The notes beneath the pieces are model-generated. The model was given only the letters and a program-made list of their open reading frames with translations, made no database searches and had not been told where the DNA came from. From NCBI GenBank assembly GCA_963752325.1, contig CAVVXU010000002.1, forward strand, positions 62,001 through 126,000: DNA of 64,000 nt, read 5' to 3'. This document shows positions 35,901-45,668 of the stretch, one piece after another (position 1 is the stretch's first letter; every line of letters starts with the position of its first letter). The position numbers were made by a program, and so were the translations under genes. The DNA comes from CAVTJL01 sp963752325. Its GTDB lineage: Bacteria > Pseudomonadota > Alphaproteobacteria > Geminicoccales > Geminicoccaceae.

Positions 35901-36922
35901 CGGCGCCGCTCCTGGAGGCCCGGCAGCTCAGGAAGCTCTACCCGACCGGCAGCGGGCGCGACCGCGGCCTTTTGCACGCCGTCGACCAGGTCAGCCTCGT
36001 GCTGAACAAGGGCGAGAGCGTCGGCCTCGTCGGCGAATCCGGCTGCGGCAAGTCCACGCTCGCCCGCCTGCTGGCGCGGCTGGTCGACCCCAGCGCGGGC
36101 GAGATCCGCTTCGAGGGCGAGGACATCGGCGCCATCCCGCTGCGCCGCTTCGTCGCCAGCCCCGCCCGCGCCCGCATCCAGATGGTGTTCCAGGACCCGA
36201 CCGAGAGCCTCAACCCGCATTTCACCGTGTTCCAGTCGGTGGCGGATCCGGCGCGGCGGCTCCTGCGCCCTTCGAGCCGCGCGGAGCTCGAGGCCAAGGT
36301 GCGGCGCGCCATCGAGCTGGTCGGGCTGTCGCCGGAGCTGGTGAGCCGCTACCCGCACCAGCTTTCCGGCGGCCAGCGCGCCCGCGTCGGCATTGCCCGC
36401 GCCATCGTCGTGGAGCCGGCGCTCCTGATCCTCGACGAGCCGACCTCGGCGCTGGACGTCTCGGTGCAGGCCGTGATCCTGAGGCTTCTCGCCGATCTGC
36501 GCGACCGGCTGGGCATGAGCTATCTCTTCGTATCGCACGATCTGAACGTCGTTCGGCTCCTGTGCGAGCGCGTCGTCGTCATGTATCTGGGCAAGGTCAT
36601 CGAGACGGCGCCGTCCGGTATGCTGTTCCGGGCGCCGGGCCATCCCTACACGCGTGCCCTGCTGGCGGCGATTCCGGACCCGGCGCATCGCGGCCGGCGT
36701 CCCGCCCGCCTCGAGGGCAGCCCGCGCAGCCCGATCGATCCCGAGCCGAACGTCTGCCGCTTCTATGGTCGCTGCCCCTCGGGTGCGTCCATCTGCGCCG
36801 CGCAATACCCGCCCATGCACACGATCGGCAGGAGCCACGAGGCGGCCTGCCATTTCGCGTCGGTCGACCCGGACGCGAGCACCACTGACCGCGAGGAAGC
36901 CCATGCCCTCTGCCACGGATAA
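35897..36922 (+). CDS. ABC transporter ATPase, DppF/OppF type
   Basis: Second ATPase of the same importer, 341 residues. It shows Walker A GESGCGKS, signature QLSGGQRARV, Walker B LLILDEPTSALD and the H-loop LFVSHDLNVV. The C-terminal Cys-containing extension (EPNVCRFYGRCPSGASICAA) matches the OppF class. Its last 20 bases overlap the first amidase gene, so transporter and amidase are translationally coupled, which argues that the imported compound is the amidase substrate. Confidence 0.93.
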   Translation: MTAPLLEARQLRKLYPTGSGRDRGLLHAVDQVSLVLNKGESVGLVGESGCGKSTLARLLARLVDPSAGEIRFEGEDIGAIPLRRFVASPARARIQMVFQDPTESLNPHFTVFQSVADPARRLLRPSSRAELEAKVRRAIELVGLSPELVSRYPHQLSGGQRARVGIARAIVVEPALLILDEPTSALDVSVQAVILRLLADLRDRLGMSYLFVSHDLNVVRLLCERVVVMYLGKVIETAPSGMLFRAPGHPYTRALLAAIPDPAHRGRRPARLEGSPRSPIDPEPNVCRFYGRCPSGASICAAQYPPMHTIGRSHEAACHFASVDPDASTTDREEAHALCHG

Positions 36923-38369
36923 CGAGCTGGCGCGCCTGCCCGCGACCGCCCTGGTCGCCAAGATCAAGGCGAAGGAGCTCAAGGCAATCGAGGTGACCGA
37001 GGCGGCGCTGCGCCGCATGGAGGCTCTCGAGCCGCACATCCGTGCCTTCTGCGTGCCGACGCCCGACGTGGCGCGCGAGGCCGCCCTGGCGGTGGATGCC
37101 AAGATCACGGCGGGCGAGGACCCGGGCGCGCTGGCCGGTGTGCCTATCGGCATCAAGGATCTGGTGGCGACCAAGGGCATCGAGACGGCGATGGGCTCGA
37201 AGCTCTACGAGGGCTGGGTTCCCGAGGAGGACGACATCGTCGTCGAGCGCCTGAAGGACGCGGGTGCCGTCATCCTCGGCAAGACCAACGTGCCGGAGTT
37301 CGGCTATTCGGGCGTCGGCCACAACCCGCTCGGCATCACGACCCGCAATCCCTGGAACCTCGCCTTGACGCCCGGCGGCTCGTCGGCCGGATCGGGCGCC
37401 TCGGTCGCCTGCGGCGTCTCGCCCTTCGCGATCGGCTCGGACGGCGGCGGCTCGATCCGCATCCCGTCGGCGCATTCGGGGCTCTACGGGCTCAAGGCGT
37501 CGATGGGCCGTGTGGCGCTCTATCCCGGCTGCCGCGACGAGCGCTATCCGGGCGTCTCGTCCTGGGAGACGCTCGAGCATATCGGCCCGATGAGCCGCAC
37601 GGTGGCCGACGCGGCGCTGATGCTGAGCGTGATCGGCTCCGGCCCGGACATGCGCGACCGCTACTCGCTGCCCAAGCCCGACTTCGACTGGACCGCGGCC
37701 GCGACGCCCGGATCGCTCAAGGGCCTCAGGATCGCCTACAGCGCCGACTGGGGCTATGCGCCAGTCGATCCGGAGGTCCGTCGCGTCGTCGGCGAGGCGG
37801 TCAAGGTGTTCGAGCGGGATCTCGGCTGCATCGTCGAGGAGGCGAGCCCCGGCTGGGACGATCCCGGGCCCTATTTTTGGACCCTGGTCGCCTGCGATTC
37901 CGACCTGTCCGGCATGCGCGAGATGATCACAGGACGCGAGAGCGAGGTGTCTCCGCACCTGGTGGCGCTCGTGCAGAAGGAGTGGACAGGTCGCGAGTTC
38001 ACCGACGCCAAGCGCGTTCGTCAGACGGTCGTGAACAAGATGTGGCGCTTCATGCAGCGCTACGACCTGCTCCTCACGCCCACCTTGGCCGTTCCGCCGT
38101 TCCCGGTGCACATGCAGGGACCGGAGATGATCGAGGGCAGGATGGTGAATGCCGGCCAATGGCTGTCCTTCACCTTCCCGATGAACCTGACCGGCCAGCC
38201 CGCGGCTTCCATTCCCGCGGGCTTCACCGACCAGAAGCTGCCTGTCGGCCTGCAGATCATCGGTCGCCATCTCGACGATCCGTTGGTGCTCAAGGCCTCG
38301 GCCGCGTTCGAGGAGGCGAGGCCGTGGAAGGATGCATGGCCGCCGCTCCTGGCCGAGCTGGGGCTCTGA
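36903..38369 (+). CDS. Amidase-signature hydrolase (GatA/FAAH-type spacing)
   Basis: A 488-residue amidase-signature enzyme that would hydrolyse an amide to acid plus ammonia or amine. The catalytic triad is visible: Lys85 in IGIKDLV, cis-Ser160 in TPGGSSAGSG and nucleophile Ser184 in GSDGGGSIRIPS. The 75/24 spacing is that of GatA and FAAH. There is no gatB or gatC beside it and the transporter operon context points to catabolism, not tRNA amidation. Its ATG lies within the 3' end of the OppF-type gene. Exact substrate cannot be told from sequence. Confidence 0.88.
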   Translation: MPSATDNELARLPATALVAKIKAKELKAIEVTEAALRRMEALEPHIRAFCVPTPDVAREAALAVDAKITAGEDPGALAGVPIGIKDLVATKGIETAMGSKLYEGWVPEEDDIVVERLKDAGAVILGKTNVPEFGYSGVGHNPLGITTRNPWNLALTPGGSSAGSGASVACGVSPFAIGSDGGGSIRIPSAHSGLYGLKASMGRVALYPGCRDERYPGVSSWETLEHIGPMSRTVADAALMLSVIGSGPDMRDRYSLPKPDFDWTAAATPGSLKGLRIAYSADWGYAPVDPEVRRVVGEAVKVFERDLGCIVEEASPGWDDPGPYFWTLVACDSDLSGMREMITGRESEVSPHLVALVQKEWTGREFTDAKRVRQTVVNKMWRFMQRYDLLLTPTLAVPPFPVHMQGPEMIEGRMVNAGQWLSFTFPMNLTGQPAASIPAGFTDQKLPVGLQIIGRHLDDPLVLKASAAFEEARPWKDAWPPLLAELGL

Positions 38370-38370
38370 G

Positions 38371-39771
38371 ATGGCGTGGTCCGCCGAACGCGGCAGCCTC
38401 GATTTCCGCACGCTGCATGCGGCGTACCGCGCGGGCACCCTGAATCCGTCGGCGGTGGTGGCGGCGGTCTACGATCGGATCGCCGCTCGCGGCCCCGATC
38501 CGGCCTGGACGTCGCTCGTTCCTCGCCAGACGGCGATGGCCGCCGCTGCGGCGCTCGAGACCTCGGGCGCCTCGCCGGAAACGCACCCGCTCTACGGCCT
38601 GCCGCTGGGGGTCAAGGACAGCTTCGACGTCGCCGGCTACCCGACCAGCGAGGCATGCCGCGCCAACGAGCGGATCGCCACGGCGACCTCGCCCACGGTG
38701 ACCCGCCTAGTCGATGCCGGCGCCATCGTCATCGGCAAGAACAACATGGACCAGTTCGGCATGGGGCTGGTCGGCGTGCGCACCGACTACGGCATTCCAT
38801 CCTGCGTCTTCGACAAGCGCTATATCTCGGGCGGCTCGACCTCGGGCGGTGGCGTCGTGGTTGCGACAGGCCTCGTGAGCTTCGCGCTGGGCGGCGATGC
38901 GGCGGGCTCCGGGCGGGTGCCGGCAGCGCTCAACAATCTGGTAGGCCTGAAGCCCACCCCAGGGCTGATCCCGCTCGGGCCGTCGCCTGCCGGCATGAGT
39001 GCCAGCCACACGCTGCTCACCCTCACGGTCAAGGATGCCGTCGCAGCGACCCGCGTGCTGATCGAGCACGATCCGGCCGATCCGCTGTCCAGCCCGGCCG
39101 CCGCGAGCTTCGAGCTCGCGTTGTCGCCGGCACCCACGAGCTTTCGCTTTGCCGTGCCCAGCCGCGAGAGCCGCGTCTTTGCCGGCGACAGCGCCGCCGA
39201 GACCCTCTTCGATCAGGCCATCGAGCGGCTGGAAAGAATGGGCGGCACGGCCGTCAGCTTCGACTATGCGCCGCTGCACGCGGCAGCGAGGATGCTCTAC
39301 GAGGACGCCTTTATCGCGCGACGCTACGCCAACCTCCGCGAGACCTTCGAGCGCTGCGGCGACAAGTTCCACCCCGCCTCGCGCGAGATCCTGTCCCAAG
39401 GTGCCAAGTACAGCGGTGCCGATGTCTTCGTCGCCCAGTACAAGCTTGCCGCCTATCGCAAGATAGCCATGAAGCTGTTCGACGATGCCGACGTGATCGT
39501 CACACCCACCTCGCCCACGACATTCACGATCGCCGAGCTGGAAGCGGACAATATCGCCCGGAACGCGATCATGGGCACCTACACCAACTTCGTCAATCTC
39601 ATGGATTTCTGTGCCCTGGCGGTGCCGAACGGCTTCCGTCCTGACGGACTTCCCCAGGGCATCAGCTTCGTTGCTCCGCCTTTCGAGGAAAACCGCATCC
39701 TTGCGCTGGGAGCTGCCTGGCATCGCAGCCTCGGCCTTTCGATGGGCGCCACGGCCCATCCCGTCATCTGA
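38371..39771 (+). CDS. Amidase-signature hydrolase of the allophanate hydrolase (AtzF) type
   Basis: A second amidase-signature enzyme, 466 residues. The motifs KDSFDVAGYPTSEAC, YISGGSTSGGGVV and LGGDAAGSGRVPAALNNLVG are of the allophanate hydrolase type. The triad Lys82, Ser156, Ser180 has the 74/24 spacing known for AtzF (K91/S165/S189). It lacks the C-terminal domain of bifunctional allophanate hydrolases. The usual GTDTAGSGR is altered to GGDAAGSGR. ATG 38371 is one base after the preceding stop. It may act on allophanate or a malonamate-like compound, but no urea carboxylase lies nearby, so the substrate is open. Confidence 0.82.
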   Translation: MAWSAERGSLDFRTLHAAYRAGTLNPSAVVAAVYDRIAARGPDPAWTSLVPRQTAMAAAAALETSGASPETHPLYGLPLGVKDSFDVAGYPTSEACRANERIATATSPTVTRLVDAGAIVIGKNNMDQFGMGLVGVRTDYGIPSCVFDKRYISGGSTSGGGVVVATGLVSFALGGDAAGSGRVPAALNNLVGLKPTPGLIPLGPSPAGMSASHTLLTLTVKDAVAATRVLIEHDPADPLSSPAAASFELALSPAPTSFRFAVPSRESRVFAGDSAAETLFDQAIERLERMGGTAVSFDYAPLHAAARMLYEDAFIARRYANLRETFERCGDKFHPASREILSQGAKYSGADVFVAQYKLAAYRKIAMKLFDDADVIVTPTSPTTFTIAELEADNIARNAIMGTYTNFVNLMDFCALAVPNGFRPDGLPQGISFVAPPFEENRILALGAAWHRSLGLSMGATAHPVI

Positions 39772-39811
39772 GCCAGCAACCAGCACACCCGCCCAAAGGG
39801 GGAACCCTCGC

Positions 39812-41431
39812 ATGATCGACCTCGACCGCCGATCCGCCTTGGCCATGCTCGGCGCGACCGCCGCGGCAACCGCGCTCGACTTCCGCTCGGCGCGGGCCGC
39901 GACGCCGTCGGACACGCTGATCCTCGTCAACGAGATGGGGCCCAACTCGCTCGACACGATGCTACCCGCGGCCAACGATCAGGCCCGCATGGTCGCGTGG
40001 AACGTCTATGACCGGCTGGTGACCCACGGCACGAAGACGATGCCCAACGGCGCCACCGGCTATGACGCCTCGGTGTTCAAGCCGGAGCTCGCCGAGAGCT
40101 GGGAGGTCCTGGACGGCGGCAAGACGATGATCTTCAAGATCCGCAAGAACGCCACCTTCCACGACGGCTCGCCGGTGACGGCCGAGGACGTGAAGTGGTC
40201 GTTCGACCGTGCGATCGCCGCGGGCGGGTTCCCGGCGATCCAGATGGCCGCCGGCTCGCTCACGAGCCCCGACCAGTTCTCGGTGGTCGACACCCACACC
40301 TTCAAGATCACCTTCGAGAAGGCCAACAAGCTGAGCCTGCCCGACCTGGCGGTGCCGGTGCCCTGCATCACCAACAAGAAGCTGGCGCTGAAGCATGCCA
40401 CGAAGGCCGACCCCTGGGCGCTCGAGTGGACCCAGCGCAACGACGCCGGCGGCGGCGGCTTCAAGGTGCAGAGCTGGAAGCCGGGCGATCAGCTGATCCT
40501 CACCCGCTTCGACGCCTGGAAGTCCGGCCCGCTGCCCGAGCTCAAGAAGGTCGTGTTCCGCCAGATCGCGTCGCCCGGCACCCGCCGCGCGCTTCTCGAG
40601 AAGGGCGACGTCGACATCTCGGTCGGCCTGCCGCCCAAGGACTATGCCGAGCTGGCCAAGGCCGGCACGCTCAAGGTCATCGGCACGCCGGTCCAGGGCG
40701 ATCTCCTGTTCGTCGACATGAACGTGCAGATGAAGCCGTTCGACAACCTCAAGGTCCGCCAGGCCGTGGCCTTCGCCATCCCCTACCAGGCCATCATGGA
40801 CGGCGCCCTCTACAATCGAGGCGTGCCGATGTTCGGGGCACCGGCCGACACCACCACCTTCCCGCCCACCTGGCCGACCCCCTCGCCCTTCGATACCGAC
40901 CTCGAGAAGGCCAAGGCGCTGCTGACCGAGGCGGGCTTCCCGGACGGCTTCGAGACCACCTTGTCCTTCGATCTCAGCCAGGCCACCACGCGGGAGCCGA
41001 TAGCGCTCCTCATTCAGGAGTCGCTGGGCAAGATCGGCATCAAGGTGTCGATCGAGAAGGTTCCGGGCTCCAACTGGTTCGCCAACATGGCCTCCAAGAA
41101 GATGCCCTTCGTGATCGCCGAGTTCTATCCATGGCTGGACTATCCCGAGTATCACTTCTTCTGGACCTATGACGGCGCCAACAACTCCGTCTTCAACACG
41201 TGCAACTACGTCAACCCGAAGCTCGATGAGCTGATCGAGACCGCACGGTTCGCACCGGACGACGCCACCTACAAGAAGACGCTGGTCGAGATGGTGGGGA
41301 TCGTCATGGCCGATGTGCCACGCATTCCGCTGGCCCAGCTCTTGGGCGACGTGGCGATGCAGCAGAACATCGAGAACTATGTCTACTGGTTCCACCAGCA
41401 CATCGACTACCGCACCATCAAGAAGGTCTGA
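39812..41431 (+). CDS. ABC transporter solute-binding protein (SBP family 5)
   Basis: Periplasmic receptor of the peptide-type importer, 539 residues. A signal with twin arginines (DRRSALAMLGATAAATALDF, RSARA) suggests export, possibly by Tat. The family-5 features are FKPELAESWEVLDGGKTMIF, KIRKNATFHDGSPVTAEDVK and WSFDRAI. The region DLLFVDMNVQMKPFDNLKVR, QAVAFAIP contains the conserved (R)QA(V/I) helix. It sits third from the end of the operon, between the second and third amidase genes, with GGGGGAA before the ATG. Confidence 0.92.
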   Translation: MIDLDRRSALAMLGATAAATALDFRSARAATPSDTLILVNEMGPNSLDTMLPAANDQARMVAWNVYDRLVTHGTKTMPNGATGYDASVFKPELAESWEVLDGGKTMIFKIRKNATFHDGSPVTAEDVKWSFDRAIAAGGFPAIQMAAGSLTSPDQFSVVDTHTFKITFEKANKLSLPDLAVPVPCITNKKLALKHATKADPWALEWTQRNDAGGGGFKVQSWKPGDQLILTRFDAWKSGPLPELKKVVFRQIASPGTRRALLEKGDVDISVGLPPKDYAELAKAGTLKVIGTPVQGDLLFVDMNVQMKPFDNLKVRQAVAFAIPYQAIMDGALYNRGVPMFGAPADTTTFPPTWPTPSPFDTDLEKAKALLTEAGFPDGFETTLSFDLSQATTREPIALLIQESLGKIGIKVSIEKVPGSNWFANMASKKMPFVIAEFYPWLDYPEYHFFWTYDGANNSVFNTCNYVNPKLDELIETARFAPDDATYKKTLVEMVGIVMADVPRIPLAQLLGDVAMQQNIENYVYWFHQHIDYRTIKKV

Positions 41432-41441
41432 GGCAAAGGGG

Positions 41442-42611
41442 ATGCGTGACGAGCTCGGCGCGTTCGTTCCTCACGTCGACTGCGTCGTTCAAGGAGCAGC
41501 GTCGGGCCCGCTCTCGGGCCTGACGTTTGCCGCCAAGGACCTGTTCGACGTGGCCGGCTACGTCACCGGCAGCGGCAACCCGGACTGGGAGCGCACGCAT
41601 CCCCCCGCCCGCCGCCACGCCTGGGCCGTCCAGGCTCTTCTGGGCGCCGGTGCCACGCTGGCCGGCAAGACCATCACCGACGAGATCTCGTTGGGCCTGC
41701 TCGGTCGCAACCAGTTCTACGGCACGCCGCTCAATCCCCGGGCACCCGATCGTGTGCCCGGCGGATCGTCGAGCGGCTCTGCCGCGGCCGTGGCCGGCGG
41801 CCTGGTTGATGTGGCGCTCGGCACCAATTCCGGCGGCTCCGTTCGCACGCCGGCAAGCTTTTGCGGCCTTTTCGGCCTGCGCCCGACGCATGGCCGGATC
41901 CCGGTCGACGGCATGGAGACGCAATCACCCAGCTTCGACACCTGTGGCTGGCTCGCCCGTGATGCCGCGTCGTTCGTGAAGGTCGGCGAGGTGCTGCTTG
42001 GTCGGCCTTCCTCCGCGCCGAGGGCCGCCAAGCTCATCGTGGCGACGGACTGCTTTGCGCTGGCGGCACCCGAGGTGCGGGGGGCGCTGGTGCCCGTGGT
42101 CGACCGCATCGCCGCAGCCTTCTCGGCACGGCAGGACGTGGCGCTCGGCCAGGGTGACCTGCCCGCCTGGTCGGAGAACCAGCGCAAACTGCAGATGTGG
42201 GAGTTCGGGCGGACGTTCCGCCCCTGGGTCGAGCGTTGCGTTCCCCGCTTCTCGATCGAGGTCGGTCGCTCTCTCTCGATGTCCTGGCTGCTGACCGAGG
42301 CCGACCTGGCCGGCCCCCGCGCCTTTCGCGATCATGCGCGCCGACGTCTCGACACGCTGCTCGACGATGATGCCGTGCTCTGCCTCCCGACCGCCCCGAT
42401 CCTCCCCCCTCGGCGCGATGATCGGTTCAGCGAGATGGTGACCGCGGTCGGTCGCATCACGGAGCTCACCTGCATCGCCGGTCTGGGCGGCCTGCCCCAG
42501 CTCAGCCTTCCCCTCGCCGCGCATGACGGCATCCCCGTCGGCCTTTCCCTGATCGGCGGGCGCGGCTCCGACGAGGCGCTGCTCGGCCTCGCGTCGCTGC
42601 TGGCGGGCTGA
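41442..42611 (+). CDS. Amidase-signature hydrolase with AMI1-like active-site spacing
   Basis: A third, shorter amidase-signature enzyme of 389 residues. The triad is Lys32 (FAAKDLFDVAG), Ser109 (VPGGSSSGSAAAVAGG) and Ser133 (GTNSGGSVRTPASF). The 77/24 spacing and short N-terminus equal those of AMI1, the indole-3-acetamide hydrolase (K36/S113/S137), and the compact single-domain length agrees. It is the last gene of the transporter-amidase operon, 10 bases after the binding protein gene. An aryl or small aliphatic amide is a reasonable guess for substrate; indole-3-acetamide would be worth testing. Confidence 0.85.
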   Translation: MRDELGAFVPHVDCVVQGAASGPLSGLTFAAKDLFDVAGYVTGSGNPDWERTHPPARRHAWAVQALLGAGATLAGKTITDEISLGLLGRNQFYGTPLNPRAPDRVPGGSSSGSAAAVAGGLVDVALGTNSGGSVRTPASFCGLFGLRPTHGRIPVDGMETQSPSFDTCGWLARDAASFVKVGEVLLGRPSSAPRAAKLIVATDCFALAAPEVRGALVPVVDRIAAAFSARQDVALGQGDLPAWSENQRKLQMWEFGRTFRPWVERCVPRFSIEVGRSLSMSWLLTEADLAGPRAFRDHARRRLDTLLDDDAVLCLPTAPILPPRRDDRFSEMVTAVGRITELTCIAGLGGLPQLSLPLAAHDGIPVGLSLIGGRGSDEALLGLASLLAG

Positions 42612-42656
42612 GGACGGGCAGGCCGACGCCCTCACCCGCGCCTTGCGCCGTATCCC

Positions 42657-44409
42657 TCAGGCGGTGCGATCGGCCGGAGCCGGAGTGCCTGCTGTCTCCT
42701 CGCCCCGAGGGGTGCGTGCCTTGAAAGCGTCGATGGCCGCGTTGAGCGTCGGGAAGCTGAGATAGTCGCGGCCGCGGAGCTGCTCGGCCAGCCAGCTCGC
42801 GTTGAAGCCTCGACGCAGCGAGAGGCGCACCCTGGCCCAGCCGAGACGGATACCGCGCACCGCGAGCTGCTCGCGCAGCTCCTGCAAGTGCTGAACGGCG
42901 GTTCCGTCGATCCAGTTGATCGGCGCTGCATCGACGATCGCCCATTCGACCGGCGTGTCGGCGGTCCGGATCGCCGCCTCGAGCCGCTCGCGGAAATGGT
43001 CGATGTTGAAGAACAGCAGGTCGGCCTCGAAGCGGAAGATGAGCAGCCCGGGGACGGTTCGCGCCTGGGGATAGTCGGCGATGCTGTGAAAGCCTCTCAG
43101 GCCCGGAACGTGGCCGAGCACCGCCTCCGGCGGCCTCGAGATCACCATGATGAGCCAGCAGAGCGACAGCAGGACGGCGAGGATGACGCCGGGCAGCACG
43201 CCCAGCACCAGCACGCCCGCGGTGGTCCCGATGGACAGCAGCCCCTCGCGCCAGCTCATGCGGAACATGGCCAGAAGCCCGGCGGCGTCGACCAGGGCGA
43301 GCGCTGCCACAAGGACGACCGCAGCCAGAGCCGCCGTCGGGATGAGCGCCAGCGGCCCGCGCAGCAGGAGGAGAACGAGGAGCATCGCGACGGCCGCCAC
43401 CACGCCCACGAGCTGCGTCCTGCCGCCAACCGCGTTGTTCACGGCCGTGCGGGAGTCGGCACCGGTCACCGGAAACCCCTGACCGAGGCCGGAAAGGAGG
43501 TTGCTGGCGCCGAAGGCGATCAGCTCCTGGTTCGCGTCGATGTCGTAGCGGTTGCGGCGGGCGAAGCTTTTCGCGGTGAGCATGCCGCTCGCAAAGCTGA
43601 TCAGCATGATCTCGACCGCGTCGTGAAAGAGCGTGCGGTAGGTCGGCCCGTCGAAGAGCGGCAGGCGTGGCGTCGGCAAGCCGCCCGGCAGAGCCCCGGT
43701 CAGCGCCACGCCCCGTGCCTCGAGCCCAAGGCCGAGGACGGCGGCGATGCCGGCCACCACGGCGACGAGCGGCCCCGGCACCGCAGGGGCCAGGCGGCGC
43801 AACAGCAGGAGCCCCGCCACCATCGAGAGGCCCAGCACGACAGTGGACGCGTTGCTCTGGCCGACACGCTCGACCAGCTCGTGCAGCTGGCCGAGGAAGT
43901 CCCGCGCCTCGGAGGGATAACCCAGAAGCTTCGGCAGCTGGCCCACGAGGATGATGAGCGCGATGCCGTTCAGGTAGCCGGTCAGGATCGGCTGGGAGAG
44001 GAAGTTGGCGATGAAGCCGAGCCGGGCGACACCGGCGATCACGTAGATCAGCCCGGCCATGAGCGAGAGGGCCGGCACCAGCGCCAGATAGCGTTCCGGA
44101 TCGCCCCCGGCGAGGGGTGCGAGCGCCGTCGCCGCCATCAGGCAGGTCGCCGCATCCGGCCCCACCATGAGCTGGCGGGACGAGCCGAGGAGGGCATAGG
44201 CCAGCAGCGGAAAGATCGCCGAGTAGATCCCGACGATCGGCGGCACGCCGGCAAGGCCCGCATAGGCGATCCCGACCGGCATCGCCACGGTCGCGACGCA
44301 GAGCGCCGGCGAGCAGGTCCTGCGTCAGCCAGCGGCGGTCATAGGCCGCGAGCGCCGCGAGACCGGGCAGGTGCCGCCCCACCGCGCCCCAGCGCCCCTC
44401 CGGGTTCAT
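42657..44409 (-). CDS. SulP-family anion transporter with STAS domain, frameshifted near its start
   Basis: SulP proteins carry sulfate, bicarbonate or dicarboxylates. About 10-14 membrane helices occupy the first ~400 residues (VAMPVGIAYAGLAGVPPIVG, YSAIFPLLAYALLGSSRQLM, VGPDAATCL). A C-terminal STAS domain follows (RFEADLLFFNIDHFRERLEA and WAIVDAAPINWIDGTAVQHL). The first helix is separated by a frame shift near 44315: YDRRWLTQDLLAGA continues as LCVATVAMPVGIAYAG in the next frame. ATG 44409 (MNPEGRWG) or TTG 44445 could be the start. Corrected length is about 583 residues. It converges with the amidase operon, 45 bases between stops, and follows a small gene on the same strand. Substrate not predictable. 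Confidence 0.85.
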
Positions 44410-44451
44410 CGACGCGGCGGCCTGCGTCGGAGGCTTCCCGGCCAAGCCCGC

Positions 44452-44651
44452 TCACAACCCCGTCGGCACGGCGCGCAGCGTGCGGAGCACCCCGTCGATG
44501 CCCGTGGGGCGGGGCTCGGCTTCAGGCATCCTGGGCAGATCCGGCTGCTCCTTCTTGTTGGGGATCCCTTCCAGCACGGAGTGGAGGCCCATCGCCAGGC
44601 TGGATCGACCAGCAGCTCATAGGGCACCTTCTCGAAGGGCTTGCGCGACAT
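44452..44651 (-). CDS. Small hypothetical protein upstream of sulP, frameshifted as read
   Basis: Unrecognised. ATG 44651 starts SRKPFEKVPYELLVDPA; the in-frame reading then turns Arg/Cys/Pro-rich, the look of a wrong frame. Shifting one base near 44597 gives MGLHSVLEGIPNKKEQPDLP, then RMPEAEPRPTGIDGVLR and TLRAVPTGL, stopping at 44452. The corrected product is about 67 residues, charged and soluble. It is 42 bases upstream of the SulP start and may be translated with it. Evidence is only the sensible amino-acid pattern, so confidence is limited. Confidence 0.4.
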
Positions 44652-44908
44652 CGTCCTCGCCTTCCCGGGGCCGCGTCGCCACCCGGATCGTCGAACGCCC
44701 ACGACTGCTATCATGCCGTAGTCGTGGGACCATCAAGAACCGACGCGCCTCGGCGACCGGGATCGTCCGGAACGCGAGCGCGATGGACGGCCGTGCCGCA
44801 CGGCCCTTCCTGCCGAAGGGTGCTGCCGCTCCCGAGCCTTGCTCGGGTCGCCGAGGTGGCACATCCTGTCGCCCGCAATCCCCAGATCCGCGCGGAGCGG
44901 CCGGCATC

Positions 44909-45519
44909 GTGAGCATCGACTTTCTCGTCACCTCGCTGATCGTCGTCGTGGCACCGGGCACCGGCGTTCTCTACACGCTGGCGTCGGGCCTCTCGCGTGG
45001 CGCCCGGGCCAGCGTCGTCGCCGCGCTCGGCTGCACGATCGGCATCGTCCCGCACATGGCTGCAGCCATCCTCGGGCTCGCCGCCCTCCTCCACGCCAGC
45101 GGTCTCGCCTTCGAGGTCTTCAGATATCTGGGGGTCGCCTATCTTCTTTATATGGCCTGGACGACGCTGCGCGAGCACGGGACGCTCAAGGTGGAAGCAC
45201 AGACCCGTGGCCGCTCGGCGCTCGAGGTCACGGTGAAGGCCGTGCTGATCAACCTTCTCAACCCGAAGCTCTCTGTCTTCTTCCTGGCCTTCCTGCCGCA
45301 GTTCGTCAGCGCCGGCGAGCCGCATCCACTGTCCCGCATGCTGGCCTTGAGCGCCGTCTTCATGGCGATGACCTTCATCGTCTTCGTCGGCTACGGGCTG
45401 CTCGCAGCCTCGGTGCGCGACCGCGTCATCTCGAGCCCCCGGGTGATGGCCTGGATGCGCCGCATCTTCGCCGGCGCCTTCGTGGCCCTGGGGCCAAGCT
45501 GGCGCTGGCCGATCGGTAG
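44909..45519 (+). CDS. LysE/RhtB-family amino-acid exporter, frameshifted at its 3' end
   Basis: LysE/RhtB proteins export amino acids or related metabolites. The ~203 residues show the family pattern: VAPGTGVLYTLASGLSRGAR near residue 12, AALGCTIGIVPHMAAAILGL, FRYLGVAYLLYMAWTTLRE, and NLLNPKLSVFFLAFLPQFV. Five to six membrane helices are expected. A GTG at 44909 is the best start. Near 45495 one missing base turns the normal ending (FVALGAKLALADR, stop 45519) into a false extension to 45634. The 257-base gap between its start and the small minus-strand gene shows nothing else recognisable. Confidence 0.85.
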
Positions 45520-45668
45520 GCGCCGCGCCGGCGGCCAGGGGCCGGCTGCAACACCCGTCGCCAGCCCCAGGATCCCTGCCGCGGGATCGCGCCATGCATT
45601 GAAGGCCCAGGACATGACCGGCCTATGCCGCTAGTGTGGCCGCCGCCAAGCTGCGAAGGAGCCTCCGC

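Noticed and set aside
36903..38369. First amidase as GatA subunit of tRNA amidotransferase
   Set aside because: The catalytic spacing fits, but gatB and gatC are absent and the gene is coupled to an ABC importer, which points to catabolism.
42612..42656. A rho-independent terminator between the convergent amidase and SulP genes
   Set aside because: GC-rich but without a clear stem followed by a T-run on either strand.
42888..44912. A 674-codon plus-strand open frame opposite the SulP gene
   Set aside because: Rich in Arg, His, Asp and Gln with no hydrophobic core or motif; the minus strand encodes a convincing membrane transporter.
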